Assembly: GCA_947652605.1 (NCBI GenBank)
Contig: OX393576.1
Coordinates: 58,938,966-59,002,965, forward strand
DNA length: 64,000 nucleotides
From: Elmis aenea
Lineage: Eukaryota; Arthropoda; Insecta; Coleoptera; Elmidae
Direction: 5' to 3'
Positions 34,150 through 46,424 of this stretch are shown in pieces (position 1 is the first letter of the stretch; the number at the start of each line of letters is the position of its first letter). Position numbers and translations under genes: made by a program. The notes beneath the pieces are model-generated. The model was given only the letters and a program-made list of their open reading frames with translations. It had not been told where the DNA came from and searched no databases.

Positions 34150-34420
34150 ATTAAGAGGTCAAAAAAAAACCGAAAGTTTCACATTGCTCTATTATTTTTA
34201 TTTTTTCTTTAACCACAAACTGTAGAAGTGAAGCCGCCGTATGAGAAGATGCATTATCGTGATGCAGCATAATCCCCTGCTTTGGTACTCTATTTTTTCA
34301 ATCTACCATTTCGCTGTAATAGTCTTTCATGTATGTAGCTTAATTGCATAGACCAAATGCCGAAGAACACTGCATGCATTCACTGCGTTTTGGCCATTGT
34401 CGGAGTTTGCTCATCTTCAC
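34150..34420 (-). pseudogene. mariner transposase fragment
   Basis: On the minus strand the frame near 34180-34275 reads GIMLHHDNASSHTAASLLQF, the HHDNA block around the second catalytic aspartate of mariner transposases. Upstream, AVFFGIWSMQL and ERLLQRNGRLKK resemble the preceding conserved strand and helix. Both ends of the element are lost. Confidence 0.55.
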
Positions 34421-35845
34421 GAATCTCTTAGAGTAGGAACATCAAAAAATAAAGTGTAAGTTCCGTCGTTTGTCACACACTTTTAGGAAAAAATTGGTAC
34501 CCACCATTATTTAGAAGATTCAAAGTTTCATGGCAAATGCAATGCGGTACAAGAAACTTCTGAAAATCATCCGGCATATCAAATTTATTTAAATACTTAG
34601 CATTTACTTTTTAAAACACTTGTAATTAACAATTTTCTTCAACACTGATTTTAGTTCAAGAATTTTAATGTTCGTCACCATTAAGGTGTTGTATTATAAT
34701 ACATTTCGCTTCTAAAGACAGAAACTGGTTTAATGAGATTAAAATACCGTTTTACTTTCAATAGTTCACAGCACACTAAGAAAAAAACTGTTGAAATATC
34801 TCCAAACAAGTGAAACATCCGCAAATTAATTCTCTTAATTCACATATAAAGCATTTTAATTCCCATATCATGCCGTTACATCTAGAGCTAGACGCGTTCC
34901 CATTATCTAACAGTAACGCTGAATGCTAAATTGACCTACTAGCAAAGTTCCATTTCGTATATACACAACTCACAAACTCCGTCGTCAATTACACATTTCC
35001 TTTCACTTAATTATTATGCAAAATATTCATTCATGCAGGTGCGGAATACTGCATACATTAGCAGTTCCTTGACATACGATCGGTAGGAAAACATTACGAT
35101 TGTCTGAAGATGATAACGCAGCATTGTGTGAAAGTTTTGTTAAATCTTCTATTATGTCTCCTTCCATAAATACTGCGATGATGCTTGTTTTGAATAATCT
35201 GCGATAAATGTTTCCGACGTTTTTATTATGTAATATGTTGATAGTACAAAACGCACGAGCCTCATTGTGTAATTTGCATGCAAAATTTTAATTAAGTGTA
35301 TTATATAAATGGCTTGCGCAGTATTAAGATACGTATAGTAGCATTTGTAAGTCTACAAAAGCACAAAAATGATCTAGTATGTCCGTATATATAATATTTT
35401 GGTCAATATTTAATTTGTGTGTTAAGACTTAAGTATATTAAAGTTCCACTGCTGGTTAGTATAGGACTATGTCTTGGTGTGGTCACACTTTAAAGCTGCA
35501 AATACTTGTACGTGGGTGAAATACAAGCAACTTTATCTTTTAATCTTACAGAAAAGGTAATTTGCATTGGCTACATGTAGGAAATTTAAATACAGGATTA
35601 AAAACAATAAAAGCAAAATAACATGTGTCAGACATTAGTTAAGTTTACGTAAGACAGATATAAATGAACATAATCACTTTTTTAAAGAAATAACATTTTA
35701 TTTTTGTCTAAATGTGCGTTTAGTATGGCTGGAAGTTGCCACTTTTTACAAAGATGCATTTTTAATGCTTGGTTGTACACGTAGAAAAAAACGAGATATC
35801 AGTTTTCACACTATTAATTTAGTGCCTTTTTGCCGAAGGATTCAT
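34421..35845. other. AT-rich spacer
   Basis: Nothing recognised, apart from possible further remains of the mariner up to about 34560. Confidence 0.4.
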
Positions 35846-35849
35846 TTTT

Positions 35850-36715
35850 TATGTGACAATTTTTCTGTTAAATAACTTTTTTTGAATGTCTGATATCATG
35901 GGTACTTTATAGGTGGCTAGGACTGCTGTATCATTTGCAAATGTGGCTGTTATAGTGTTTTTCGTAGATGGTAGATCTGCTGTATAAAAAAAAGGTACAG
36001 AACTGGCTCTAATACACTCCCTTGCGGAATTCCGTACCATTATAGGATGCAGCATTGTATATTATTTTTTATATTTTACAAGAATATGTATGTCTTGCAA
36101 GTATAATCTTAGTAAAATGAAGGTGTTGTTTTTTATTAAATTCTGTATAGCAATTATTTGTGCCAAACCATGCCAAAAGCTTGGCTGATGTCAAGGAAGG
36201 CTGCTGTACAATAATCTTTATTTCTAGAGCTTGGATAAGTTTTGCTGTTATTTTGTGGACTTGTTCAACAGTAGAATATCTTGCCAAAAGCTAAACTGGT
36301 GGTCTGGTATTATCCGGGTTTTTTCAACAGTGATCTAATTTTTCTAAGAGCAGTTTTTAGAACAACTTTGACAAAATTGGAAGTAGGCCTGTATGAGTTA
36401 ACTTGCTCTGCTGGTTTGCCTGGCTCAGATTCATCAAGATTTGAGCACTTTCCGTTGTTTTAAAAAGTATCCTACTATAACGGCGTTTTATTCCAACTTT
36501 ATTTGAGCTGATACCATTGTTAACCATGAATTTACTTGTGCATTTGTAAAGGGCTTTGTTGGTAGTAGTTCTAGTAGTCGAGGTATATCCAAATATTGCT
36601 CGATTTCAGCTTCTTCTAGTACAGAAATCTCCGAATCATACGGTGGGAATACATTTACTAAATATTTTACAAACAAGTACGCTTTTCCTTTTTCGCTTTT
36701 TGCCCATCATTCTTT
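35850..36715 (-). pseudogene. Jockey-clade LINE ORF2 fragment
   Basis: Minus strand, from 36715 down: WAKSEKGKAYLFVKYLVNVF then PPYDSEI (start of RT region in jockey), PFTNAQVNSWL, IPDHQFSF with a HSTVEQVH-like stretch (STVEQVHKI near 36265), AAFLDISQAF-like remains near 36200, GIPQGSVLEPVLY (about 36020), YTADLPSTKN and FANDTAVLATYKVP (about 35900-35945). The jockey signature YTADLP next to the F-A-D-D box is clear; here the box reads FAND, so a catalytic residue is changed. Truncated at both ends; a palindromic element starts immediately beyond 36720. Confidence 0.85.
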
Positions 36716-36720
36716 GCATA

Positions 36721-37919
36721 CAGGAATGCGCAAGAGTATGGAAACAGACAAATATCTTAAACATCATTAAAGATACTACAAAGAAATTTAATATCTAAGC
36801 GTTATCGTATTTTTCGGATTCGATGAAAATACTGAGGTTGCAATACGACTTCTGGTGCAATTGGAAACGGACCCAAACTTTAAAATTTTTAATGGAACAC
36901 CCTGTATATTTTTATATTTTTGGATAATTGATTTTGTTTGTTTTCAGTCCTTAAAACCGATTGATAATGTACTGAGTACGCGAAAAGAAAGCTAATTAAA
37001 AAAGTCACTGACCAGTCTTATCTTTAAATTTAAAAAAACTGTAAGGGTTGAAACTGTTTTCGGTTGAACCGAAAATCGTACAGTAAAAGCAGTAATTTTG
37101 TAATTGTTTCGTCACACTGGTCCAATGAATAAATGCATAATTTTAAGAAACCTGAATTTAAACGTAAAAATGGTAAAATTACACCTTCAGGATTAAAAAA
37201 TTGTCAAAAATTCGTAAGGAAAGGATAAAATTATAACTTTCTTGTTTTTATTTTTCAATTTCAAAATTACCGGCGTCTATCTCCATAGCCTACTCGAAAA
37301 TATTGCGTTGTCCTAATAATTTACAATCAAATGGCGATATCTCGAAAAATGTCAATTTTATGTATAAAACATGGTGAATGTTTTTGAAAGACAATCAAAT
37401 TTTCTACGATATTATATAAATACATATAGGGTGTTGTATTTAAAAAAGTTAAGTTAACGATGTTTAAAGTTTCACAAGCGTGACCAAGCGTAAAAATGTA
37501 TAATATTTTTAAATATAGCTAGTGCAAAATGTTCATTAATCTATTGTCAATCTAAGTTTTAAACGAATTTCTACTGCCTTTTTAAAGAACTTAAATGTTA
37601 AAAAAAAAGAAAACGCTGTATCGCTCAAAATTTTCATAAAAATGTAAATTTTATGAAAACAGTTGACCTTAGACCCATAAAACCCCATACATTTTTTAGG
37701 GTAAATTTTAAGAGGAATCCAAAAATATAAAAATATACAGGGTGTTCTATTTAAATTTCAAAATTTGATCCGTTTCCGGTTAAACCGGAAGTCGTATTGC
37801 AACCACAGTATTTTCACCGAATCCGAATAATGTGATAAGGATTAGATACAAAATTTCATTGTAGTATCCTAAATGATGTTTCAGATATTTTTCTGTTTCC
37901 ATACTTCTCGGCAACCCTG
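36721..37919. mobile_element. 1.2-kb TA-flanked palindromic element
   Basis: Left end CAGGAATGCGCAAGAGTATG, right end complementary to CAGGGTTGCCGAGAAGTATG, bordered by TA (36719-36720, 37920-37921). The arms mirror over long stretches: CCGGAAGTCGTATTGCAACC near the right is the complement of the block at 36835-36875. It contains internal inverted copies of the general terminus AACACCCTGTATA / TATACAGGGTGTT (36897, 37736), so a smaller element of the same style may sit inside the larger. No ORF of note. Confidence 0.78.
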
Positions 37920-37921
37920 TA

Positions 37922-39190
37922 TGTAATACTTGATTTTTAATTGATTTGTAGACGCCGTGTTTAATATATACAAGAATATTTTGTTTCTCCTTTTAGTCAT
38001 ACGTCACGTTTATAATGTGCCTGTTTCAACAAAAATAAAATGAACGTACCTGATTATTTTTTTAGCAAAACAAAAGCCTCGTGTTAGCATACACACATTT
38101 TTGTTACTTATCATTTAATCCAACATAATACTAAGGCTGTAACTTGTATTTGAATTCAATTCTTTACAGTTTTGAAGTGTTTTCACTTTCTACAGTTTGT
38201 TCTTTCAGCTGAAGAGCAAAAATTGCTTAGTAACGATCAACCAGAATAATCACAATATGTAATGAGGAATCCGTTCTTGAATGTTAAGTAAATATTTTTA
38301 TTCAACTTCAAATTTGCGTTTTGCATTCTGCACACCATCGCCAATATATTTATAAGCTATAAGTAAGGGCTTTAACCTTCGTTTTGTAAACAGGGATTGG
38401 ATATTTTTTCGCATAAGTGAGCTAAAAAATTTACGACGTACACTTATGCGGTATGCGAACGCTTGCATAAGAATTCAGAAATAAAAAGGTGTAGCAAATA
38501 AATATACGGGTTGGTCCGCTATCGACGTTCAACGACCCCCGTTGTACCACGAATTTACCCAGAACCCATCTCATGATAATGTTTAACTCGATTTGCACAC
38601 AATAATTTGTGGCGTCCTTCGCATGTTATCGACTCAAGTTGACGTGTGTTTTTTACGGATATTTGGATAATGTATTCCATATAGAGATATTCTTTGTACG
38701 GTATCAAATATCGCTTGTGTACATGCGAGTGGGTTTGGCTGGGCGTGTTGTTTGTTACTTCTTAGGTAGGTAGACATTGACCATTACAATTTGAAGTGCG
38801 ATAATTTGTATCTATCGTAGTACAAATTTGATTGTGTAGAGATAATAATAGTATAGGTTGGGAATAGTTGTCATAGCTGCCTTATGTGGAACAATGGTTG
38901 TAAATCTTTTATCCCACGGATGTTCTCTGTAACCCTTCCTCAAGAAAACCCATAAATATTGTTTACAATCAAAATGTAATAAATTTTGAGGTTTCGCAGC
39001 CATGATCTGAATACACTGACGTTATGGGTCTTTGATGAATTACTGTTATATACACCTTCTATTTATATAACGAAATAGTAGATGAAAACAGATGTGTAAG
39101 TAAATTTGTTTTTTCAAGCTAATTTTTCTCTTATATTCCGATCCAAATTTATGTAATTAACATTCAGAAAAGTATTGGTTAAAAAAATCC
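37922..39190. other. AT-rich spacer
   Basis: No element or gene recognised. One open stretch on the minus strand, 38812-39003 (63 codons, starting MAAKPQNLLHFDCKQYLWVF), has a fair start context and mixed composition but no match I can name. Confidence 0.35.
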
Positions 39191-39730
39191 GCTTATTGTA
39201 GTGTTGCCACGAGACGAGACGAGATTTTATCCATTATCGATCTCGAACTCGAAAATTTTCGAACGTGCTTTCTCGAACTCGAACTCAAGAATCTTGATTC
39301 TCGAATTTTAAGTATGTGCCAACCGAATAGACACACTTGCAAAGCTTTAACGGAGTGTCCTTGATGATATACAGGACCGGCTCAGACGTTGGTTTTTTGG
39401 GCCACAGACCGAGGCCTCGCGCTCAGAGGAGTCCTGCTATAACAAATCTCTAAGAAAATTTGATAATAACTAGAATTATTATGATAAATAAAATGATTAG
39501 ACTTTTGATACAAATAAAACTTTTTGCAAATACTTTTGGGCCCCACCAATAACTTTTTCCCGATACCCCACAAAATCTCCAGACAGGCCCTGTATAGAGA
39601 ACACTGTGTTTTCAAGTTTGGTGGTTTCCCATATAAGCAAAAAGCGTGAACGCATGTTAGTATTTTGTGGTATTTGTTATTGCCGATTATGAAACTAAAG
39701 TATAAATTCGTAAAATATTAGTTTTCAAAT

Positions 39731-39916
39731 ATGAAACATTATACAAAATTAACCGCAAACAATTCTTATGTTGGAAGCGATACCAGTGTAGTGGAAGACG
39801 ACGATGATTCTGTGAAAGATGCAGATTCTAAGAATAGTGAAAGTGAAGATACATCGAACGATTCATCAACAGGGCAAACGTCTACAAAAAATGAGAAATT
39901 CCAAACAACAAAATAA
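39731..39916 (+). pseudogene. Acidic ORF scrap within a hAT
   Basis: Sixty-one codons, starting MKHYTKLTANNSYVGSD and rich in D, E and S (VVEDDDDSVKDADSKNSESE), just upstream of a nested hAT. Beyond that hAT the frame KTAADFKKHFDSTIDRTMTQ may continue it. It may be the N-terminus of the hAT transposase, but no BED finger or catalytic motif is visible. Confidence 0.3.
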
Positions 39917-39974
39917 GCGCTCTAAAGCAGATGAGACTTCAAGTAATGCACATTTGTTTCGGGACACTTTCATC

Positions 39975-40413
39975 CAGGGGTTTGGAGCGGAACTCAGAGC
40001 TGGAGCACGGAGCAGTGGAGCAATGGGTTTTTGCCCGGAGCAGGAGCGGAGCCTGGAGCAAATAGTTTTCATTGCTTCACTGCTCCAGTTTATTATGTAA
40101 AATTTTTAAAAAAACTACTTTTTTTCCCTTTCTTTCAACGTTTGAAGATCAATATAATATGTTTTTTTAAATATTTATTTAACTTCACTTGGTTGTTAGG
40201 AATCAAATATTGTTAGTTTTGACCTTTTGACCAACTTCTACAATCCGATAAAATTAAAACTTTGTTTTTAAAAACAATTTTTTTTTAAATCAAAAAACCT
40301 TTTTAAAAATGTTAACAATATTTGGAGCATGGAGCGGAGCTGGAGCAGGTATTTTGATGCCGGAGCGGAGCTGGAGCGGATCAATTAAAAAATAGGACTG
40401 CTCCAAACCCCTG
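39975..40413 (+). mobile_element. Short hAT with GGAGC-array ends (copy 1)
   Basis: 439 bp, ends CAGGGGTTTGGAGC on both sides, perfect 8-bp duplication CTTTCATC (39967-39974, 40414-40421). The left subterminal region carries about eight GGAGC units, the right one several inverted. The interior is AT-rich and non-coding. Copy 2, in the opposite orientation, is at 61285. Confidence 0.95.
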
Positions 40414-40791
40414 CTTTCATCGATGTTAAGTGACTTCAAAACGGCTGCGGATTTTAAGAAACATTTTGACAGTACCATCGACAGAACCATGACTCAAAGA
40501 ATGGTAAAATTGGAGTCTGTAGATTGTGTCATTTAAAATAACTTAAAAATTAAAATTTGTTAAGGTTTCTAAAATGTTTGAACAAAATTTATTCTGAAAC
40601 TATTCGTAGTTTTTCTACATATAAAAATACTGTCGAGATCGAGAATTTAGGAATCTCGTCTCGAAAATTCGAGAATATTGTTAATCTCGTCTCGAATATT
40701 TGAGACAGAAAAATGCCTATCTCGATCTCGAATATTCGAGACGAGACGAGATCGAGAATTATCTCGTCTCGGCGGCAACACTAGCTTATGG

Positions 40792-41149
40792 TGCCCGCAA
40801 TGCGATTGCATTGTTGACATTGTTTAAGAAAATTTAAAAATAAAGCACTCTAGTTATTTTAGAACAACAAAATAAGAAAATATATTTTGTATTTCTTATA
40901 CTTAACTTTTTTTGGGGCATGTCACACTCCACCTCTGTTACGGTTTGATATTTTGCACCACAGTAACGAAGGATTAAACATTCATGGATTATGTTGAAGT
41001 AAAGGATAACAAAAGCTGATTTTGTAACGAATTAATTCTAAAGTGTCTTTGGGTGTAAAGTTTTAGTTTTATACCGATTTTTTTTGTGGTTTTCTCTATA
41101 TTTTTTCAAGTATTTCTCTCCGTTGCTAGTTCGGTATTCTTTTTTTTAA
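40792..41149. other. AT-rich spacer
   Basis: Nothing recognised. Confidence 0.4.
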
Positions 41150-41345
41150 TATTATTCCTGCCTCTGAAGCTGTATTTATTTCTTCTTTCCATACCTTTCT
41201 CAGTTTTTTTTTCAGGTACACGTCTCAACCATCTTAATTGTTTCTATTAAATCGTTGGTTCTACCAATGACATCTTAAGTTGTTGTGTTTCATTTCTTAT
41301 CCATTCTTTTTTTGTCCTATTTCGAAAATTTTTAATAATTGCAGT
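41150..41345 (-). pseudogene. LINE C-terminal fragment
   Basis: Read on the minus strand with frame changes: KKEWIRNETQQLKMSLVE, KQLRWLRR and KVWKEEINTASEAG. The pattern W.RNET...L...SV...I...QLRW(F/L) is the box just after the RT thumb in the LINE group seen elsewhere in the window. RT proper is absent. Confidence 0.6.
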
Positions 41346-42326
41346 TGATTAATAATGCATGGAACATGTCGAAGTGTCAAAAAGAACAATATTTTTATCA
41401 ACAGCAAGCGGAAACAAAATTTTTAATTACCTGTAGTTTGTGCCATTATATGGATCTAATAAAATTTTGCTTGTGAGGTATTGAAGCGAAACGAATGTTC
41501 GTTCCAATTCATTGGTTTTGACTTATGATGTGATTATTGTCGACTGCTAGGGTGAGAAAAAATCACGCGTTAATAACACTTCATCTCATGTGGCTAAGCA
41601 CCAATGGGTTTATACTCAATCAATTGAAATACCCGTAAAAATTCTGAAGTAAGAGTCATACATTCGCGTATTTCAGACCTGATTTCTTTGACCCCTAAAA
41701 CACATTCTTTAATTTTTGCAAATAATCATTTCAAACAGCCATTGGATCACGACTTTAAAAACAAACAATGGAATCCTATGAAATCTTATAAGAACGTTAA
41801 CCCCAACCTTCCTAATTGGTGATATATGTCCTTTAATCTCCGCGATTTATCTTTTGCGACGCCATTTTATTGTATTGATCTGTTATTTAAGGACTGAAGA
41901 ACCGTGATATTGAGATATCTTTGGCATTCATGACTCGTCATCATTTTACTTTTGTATTGTAAGAAAATCACGGAAAACTTTCACTATGTTAAGAATTCGA
42001 CCTTGCTTCATCGTGCTTTAAGATTTTATGAACTTTCAAGATGCCGCTTCGTAGTATTTTTGCCTGATAATATTGAGTCGTGAAGTCTGCCTATTTTAAC
42101 TTTGAAAAGGGTCTTTTAGATAAGAAAAACGGTTGCTGAAGAGAAATTTTAAAGCTGCTTTTACGTTAACTTCTACTTAACAAGTACAAAATATCGTAAG
42201 AACTTCTTCACGGCAAATTATTGATTCGATTCGCTTCTATTTTTTTCCCATATTAACCATCTTATTTCTAGATCTTTTCTAGCTCTTATAATAAGCAAAA
42301 GTCGAACTTGAATTTCAATCACCCTG
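41346..42326. other. AT-rich spacer ending in a lone CACCCTG terminus
   Basis: No gene. At 42320-42326 it ends in CACCCTG, a right terminus of the palindromic-element type whose body was not recognised. Confidence 0.4.
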
Positions 42327-42330
42327 TATA

Positions 42331-42737
42331 CAGGGTGCAGAATTGATCACGCAACATAGTAATTTCAATGGTAAAATTTTAAAAGTTGTATAATATCTCC
42401 CATTACTATTAAAAAAAGTGCATTTAGGTTTTTTTGTAAAAAAAAATCTTTGTCTACAAATGTAATTAATATTGATTTTTAGTTTTCCAATATTAAAAAT
42501 TGAGAAAATTAAGAAAATTGAGAAAATTTCAAAACGCCGGTTTGACAAAAATCTGTAATGCCTTAGAATTATTGGAAAACTTAAAATTAATATTGATTAC
42601 ATTTGTAGGAATTTTTTTTTAATTTTTGAAAGAAACCTAAATGCATCTTTTTCTTAAATAATTAGGGGAGATAATATACAACTTTTAAAATTTTCTCATT
42701 GAAATTACTATGTTGTTTGATCCAATTCTACACCCTG
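42331..42737. mobile_element. TA-flanked palindromic element, CAGGGTGCAGAATTG family
   Basis: A 407-bp palindrome. Left end CAGGGTGCAGAATTGATCAC, right end GATCCAATTCTACACCCTG, TATA outside both (42327-42330, 42738-42741). The arms carry AATTTCAATGGTAAAATTTT and its mirror. Partial relatives lie at 44740 and 49782. An apparent ORF at 42315-42548 is only a shadow. Confidence 0.85.
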
Positions 42738-42741
42738 TATA

Positions 42742-44101
42742 TTAAAACATACAGTTTCTTACATATAATACTTACCCTGTATTATATTTCTAAAGTTTCT
42801 CTAAATTCTGTCAATAATCTACTTAATCTTTTTTATTTCTGAACTGTTTTATTACTAAATTATTGAACATAAAAGTTGTTTATTGTTATAAAATCAATCT
42901 AAAATCAATTTTCCCATTCTCACACAATAAATGTTTTTGTTTGAATTCATGAATAATGTAACTGTTTGACTTATGGATTATTGCCATAGTTCATTTTGAA
43001 TTATATAGAGCAGTGTACATAGAATTATTGTTAATGTGTAATTCCTTTATCAACAATAAACCGTAACTGTCAACATTCCATTAGCATGTGTCACGTACTT
43101 GTGCTGGAATAATCTGTGCACATGACCAAAGCTTACGTCAACAAAATTATTCCAATAATCTGGAATACAACGCTGCAAGAGTTGTCCCATAAGAATGATA
43201 CGAATGCGTTTTGGATGCGTCATGGGAATATGCGTGCAGTTTCCATAATGTTTTTATAATTGTTGGGGTTTTAAGTTGCGTTTTATCCCGCACGTAAGAT
43301 CAGCCAACTTGTTAGTCATAAGTTGAACATTTAATCTCGGAGCTATTTATATTCCTGTAATGTGAATATCCGTATCGCAATAGCAACGAAAATATTTCAT
43401 ATCTTGAACCTTGAATGAAATACAAAGTTACGGAGGAGGCTCGGTCATTCCAAGTTCGTAGTATTTCTAAGTTGACAATAGAAAAAAGTAAAGTTATAGC
43501 ATTCTTCAGTCGCAAGTAATGTTGAATTATCATATTGATGATGTGTGGTATTTTACAGGTTTTCCGTTTCAATTGTTTGATTTTTCAAACAAATAAAATA
43601 AATAAAACCGGAATTTTACAATTTTCAGTTGGGGTTTTGCTTAAATTGGCGAAAGAAACGATTTTATAGAAATATCCCTAAGACATTAATTATATAAAGT
43701 AATTTTCATGGTAGTGACACTATATAAAGTAATTTCTTCAAACAAAAGTCACACATTTTTTCTTAAACCTTTTAAGCCTAAAGCACTGAAATTTTTTATT
43801 TTAGGTCATTATTGACCCATTTTAATAATGTAGTGTTTAAGATTGATCTAATCAAGTTTTTTATTTTTTACTTATTCTTACGCACGTTTAGTAAATTATT
43901 CATAATAGTTTTTCGTTATTTTAATTAATTACAGCAGAGTCGAATTTAATTCAAATGCACAACTTGTAAGTCAAAAATAAATTCAAAACATTAGATGTAG
44001 ATCGTGTGTACATTTTCATTAGACAAATCGAGTTGTATTTTTACGCATGACGGGCGCGAAGTTTTCCTAAATAAAATGCAAAAATTTCATTTGAATATAT
44101 G
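42742..44101. other. AT-rich spacer
   Basis: No gene or element recognised. Confidence 0.4.
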
Positions 44102-44740
44102 CAATGACGTAGCCAGGATTTTTATTCTTGTTTTTTATAAGGTGTAAACATTCATAAAAAATTCGAAAATACGTAATACGAAATGTATTTCTACTTGAAA
44201 AAATAGCTCAACAATAGAATTAAATATTAAATGTTTTAAAGCAGTAATCGTCTGGATTTCCGCCCAGCCATGACGTCCAAGACTTTCTCAGGACTAACTT
44301 CAACCTCCCAGTGTATTGAAATTAGGGCTAGATCGCTCATCTGTTCATTACCAGTTCTGTTTCTAAGCACGGTTTTCACTCTTTTCATTGTCGAAAAGTG
44401 CGCTCTACAGTGGCGGTGGTGACTGGCAGTGTGGCCAAAACAGTGAGAAGATGGTAAATATTTGGAAGAAAGGACCTCTGGCATATCTCCAGAATCTTTA
44501 ATATATCTGTGCCTTCTTTAATTTCGGATACAATCCGATCCAGATGGAGTATTCTCCTTCAATTACCTTAGTGGAACACTTATATTTTTAGTATTCAGAC
44601 AAATCCTGTAACAAGTGAGCTTTTTCTGGAGAAGCATATCCTGGCAGAAGAATCTGAAAGCCATTGAAAACGTTTTCGTGTCGCACAAGTCTCTCCTCCA
44701 AAGCATTTGTCATAGCATAATTCCAAGGCACTACAGATTT
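44102..44740 (-). pseudogene. hAT transposase C-terminal remnant with one terminus
   Basis: Read on the minus strand, NYAMTNALEERLVRHENVF (about 44660-44720) and GFQILLPGYASPEK precede a stretch that is open at 44236-44484: it contains HCRAHFSTMKRVKTVLRNR, MSDLALISIHWEVEVSPEKV and LDVMAGRKSRR. This is the hAT dimerisation domain (ERSFS..KRIKT.LR....ERL..LALL.IH). The 3' side ends at CAATGACGTAGCCAGGAT, a degraded hAT terminus of the CAGTGGCGTAGCCAGGA type. Catalytic DDE parts are not visible. Confidence 0.82.
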
Positions 44741-44946
44741 TTGTCAAAACGCGTTTTTTAATTGCTTAATTTTTGGTTATTGGAAAACGAAAAAGTAATA
44801 TTGATTACATTTATGGATACAGAATTTTTTTCTCTACAAAAAACGTATTTGCACTTTTTTTCTAAAATAATTAGGGGAGCAAGAATACGACTTTTAAAAT
44901 TTTACCATTGAAATTGCTATGTTGCGTGATCCGAGTCTACACCCTG
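44740..44946. mobile_element. Right half of a 42.3-kb-family palindrome
   Basis: Ends ATCCGAGTCTACACCCTG then TATA, and matches the right arm of 42331-42737 through AATTAGGGGAG and TTTTACCATTGAAATTGCTA. The left half is absent and the sequence abuts hAT transposase coding instead. Confidence 0.7.
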
Positions 44947-44949
44947 TAT

Positions 44950-46424
44950 AAATGGTTCCATGGTTATAATAAATTGGAAAACACTGCTCTTCTGTGTTCA
45001 TAAACCTCAGTTAATGTTGAGTTTGAACTTAAAATTACTGCACAAAAAATTAAAAGTTAGTTCGTTTAGGATTACCATAGACGCTGTGTAGCAAAATTAT
45101 ACGTCAAAATTTGTTTGATAAATGAACATAAAAGTTTAATTAAAAAACGCAATATGAGTCAGGTATTTTCCTTTTATTTTAATACTGTTTAATTAAAAAT
45201 ATAATTAGGACGAAAATCTGCAGCGATATAAAACACTGACTGTGGACTGAGCTTTGAGAATATTTATTTTAACTTCTTAACTTATTATTTAACGAAACGT
45301 AAATTTTTGTTTAAGCTTGTTGTTTGGTTTTTAATTATATACGCTTTATAATGAGAACCACTACTTTTATCTATTTGCAGATACTTTAGTTTCACAAATT
45401 GCCTTTTAATTAAGCGATTATATTTGGTTGGATTAACAGCTAGCTGAAGGATGTTTGGCAAAAGTTATATGCAATTTTCTGAAGTGCGTCTACACAAAAG
45501 AGTATATTTATTGATTCTCATAAACTTTTCTTCTTTTTATTGTTCTCCTTTCAGGCATGCCTTTAGCCTGTTTTTTCTCGTTTGCATGGTGTTCTAACGG
45601 ATAAACCAATCTTCTGTTTTGGATTGATATGCACTGTTTGCACCAATATAACCAAATGAAAAATACTTTAATATCGACCAAAATATACGAATCCTCGAAC
45701 CTAATGCAAAATGTTTTATCGTAAATTTATTCTCTGGGAATGACTATCGACTGTTACAAAGTAATTAGCTTTCAATTCCGGACTGCATGCGAGATTATCT
45801 CAGATTCATAGGAACCGGTAATGAATATCCTCTTTGAAGTCTGCTTAGCAGCACAGGTGCGACGATAGGAATTTCAACAAGCGTGCCATTCTATGCGAAA
45901 ATGAAAATGAAGGAAATTAAAAATGCGGAATGCAGAACAAAGTTGAAAACTTTTTTGTCTAAAAAATAATTAATTTGGTATGTGTACGACCTTTAAGCAT
46001 TTAAAAATGTTTTAATTATTGTTATACAGCTTGCCCAAAAAAAGTTTACTGCGTGGAAATATATGTAAAATGTAGAGGATAGAGATTGTTTTAAAGTAGA
46101 CAAACCCCCAGAAATGCTTTTAAGTTTAGTGAAATGTTTTATTTCTATTTTCATCAGCAATGAGCATACGAGTGACAATTAAGTCTGGGGATTATTCTAA
46201 TAAAAAACAGACCATCTTTGATGCATTTTGTAAAAACATTTGTTTGTCATAAAAGTGCCTTTATATGAGAGTTCTAATTACGTTTTCGATTTTTATTTGT
46301 ATTTTTATTCGTGACATTTGTGTTTCACTTGTTTATGGAAATGAAGTCCCATCTCTATTCCAAGTAAAGTTTTGTTCTAAGCAGTTTTGCTGGAGTCGGT
46401 GCTCTATAAAAGATAATTAAAAAT
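44950..46424. other. AT-rich spacer
   Basis: No gene or element recognised. Confidence 0.4.

Larger units (their letters stand above)
39199..40783 (+). mobile_element. hAT element with GAGACGAGA-rich ends
   Basis: Ends TAGTGTTGCCACGAGACGAG and the complement of TAGTGTTGCCGCCGAGACGA. Flanks GCTTATTG (39191-39198) and GCTTATGG (40784-40791) are an 8-bp duplication with one mismatch. Both subterminal regions are packed with TCTCGA and CGAGA units in mirrored order. Inside are a GC-rich transposon-like piece (39373-39594, ends ACAGGACCGG and GGCCCTGT), an acidic ORF scrap, and a complete younger hAT at 39975-40413. Confidence 0.85.

Noticed and set aside
38812..39003. 63-codon ORF starting MAAKPQNLLHFDC as a host gene
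   Set aside because: No homology, splice sites or neighbour support; noted in the spacer entry only.
39373..39594. Separate complete transposon with ends ACAGGACCGG and GGCCCTGT
   Set aside because: The ends match poorly and no target duplication is visible; mentioned only as a piece within the hAT.
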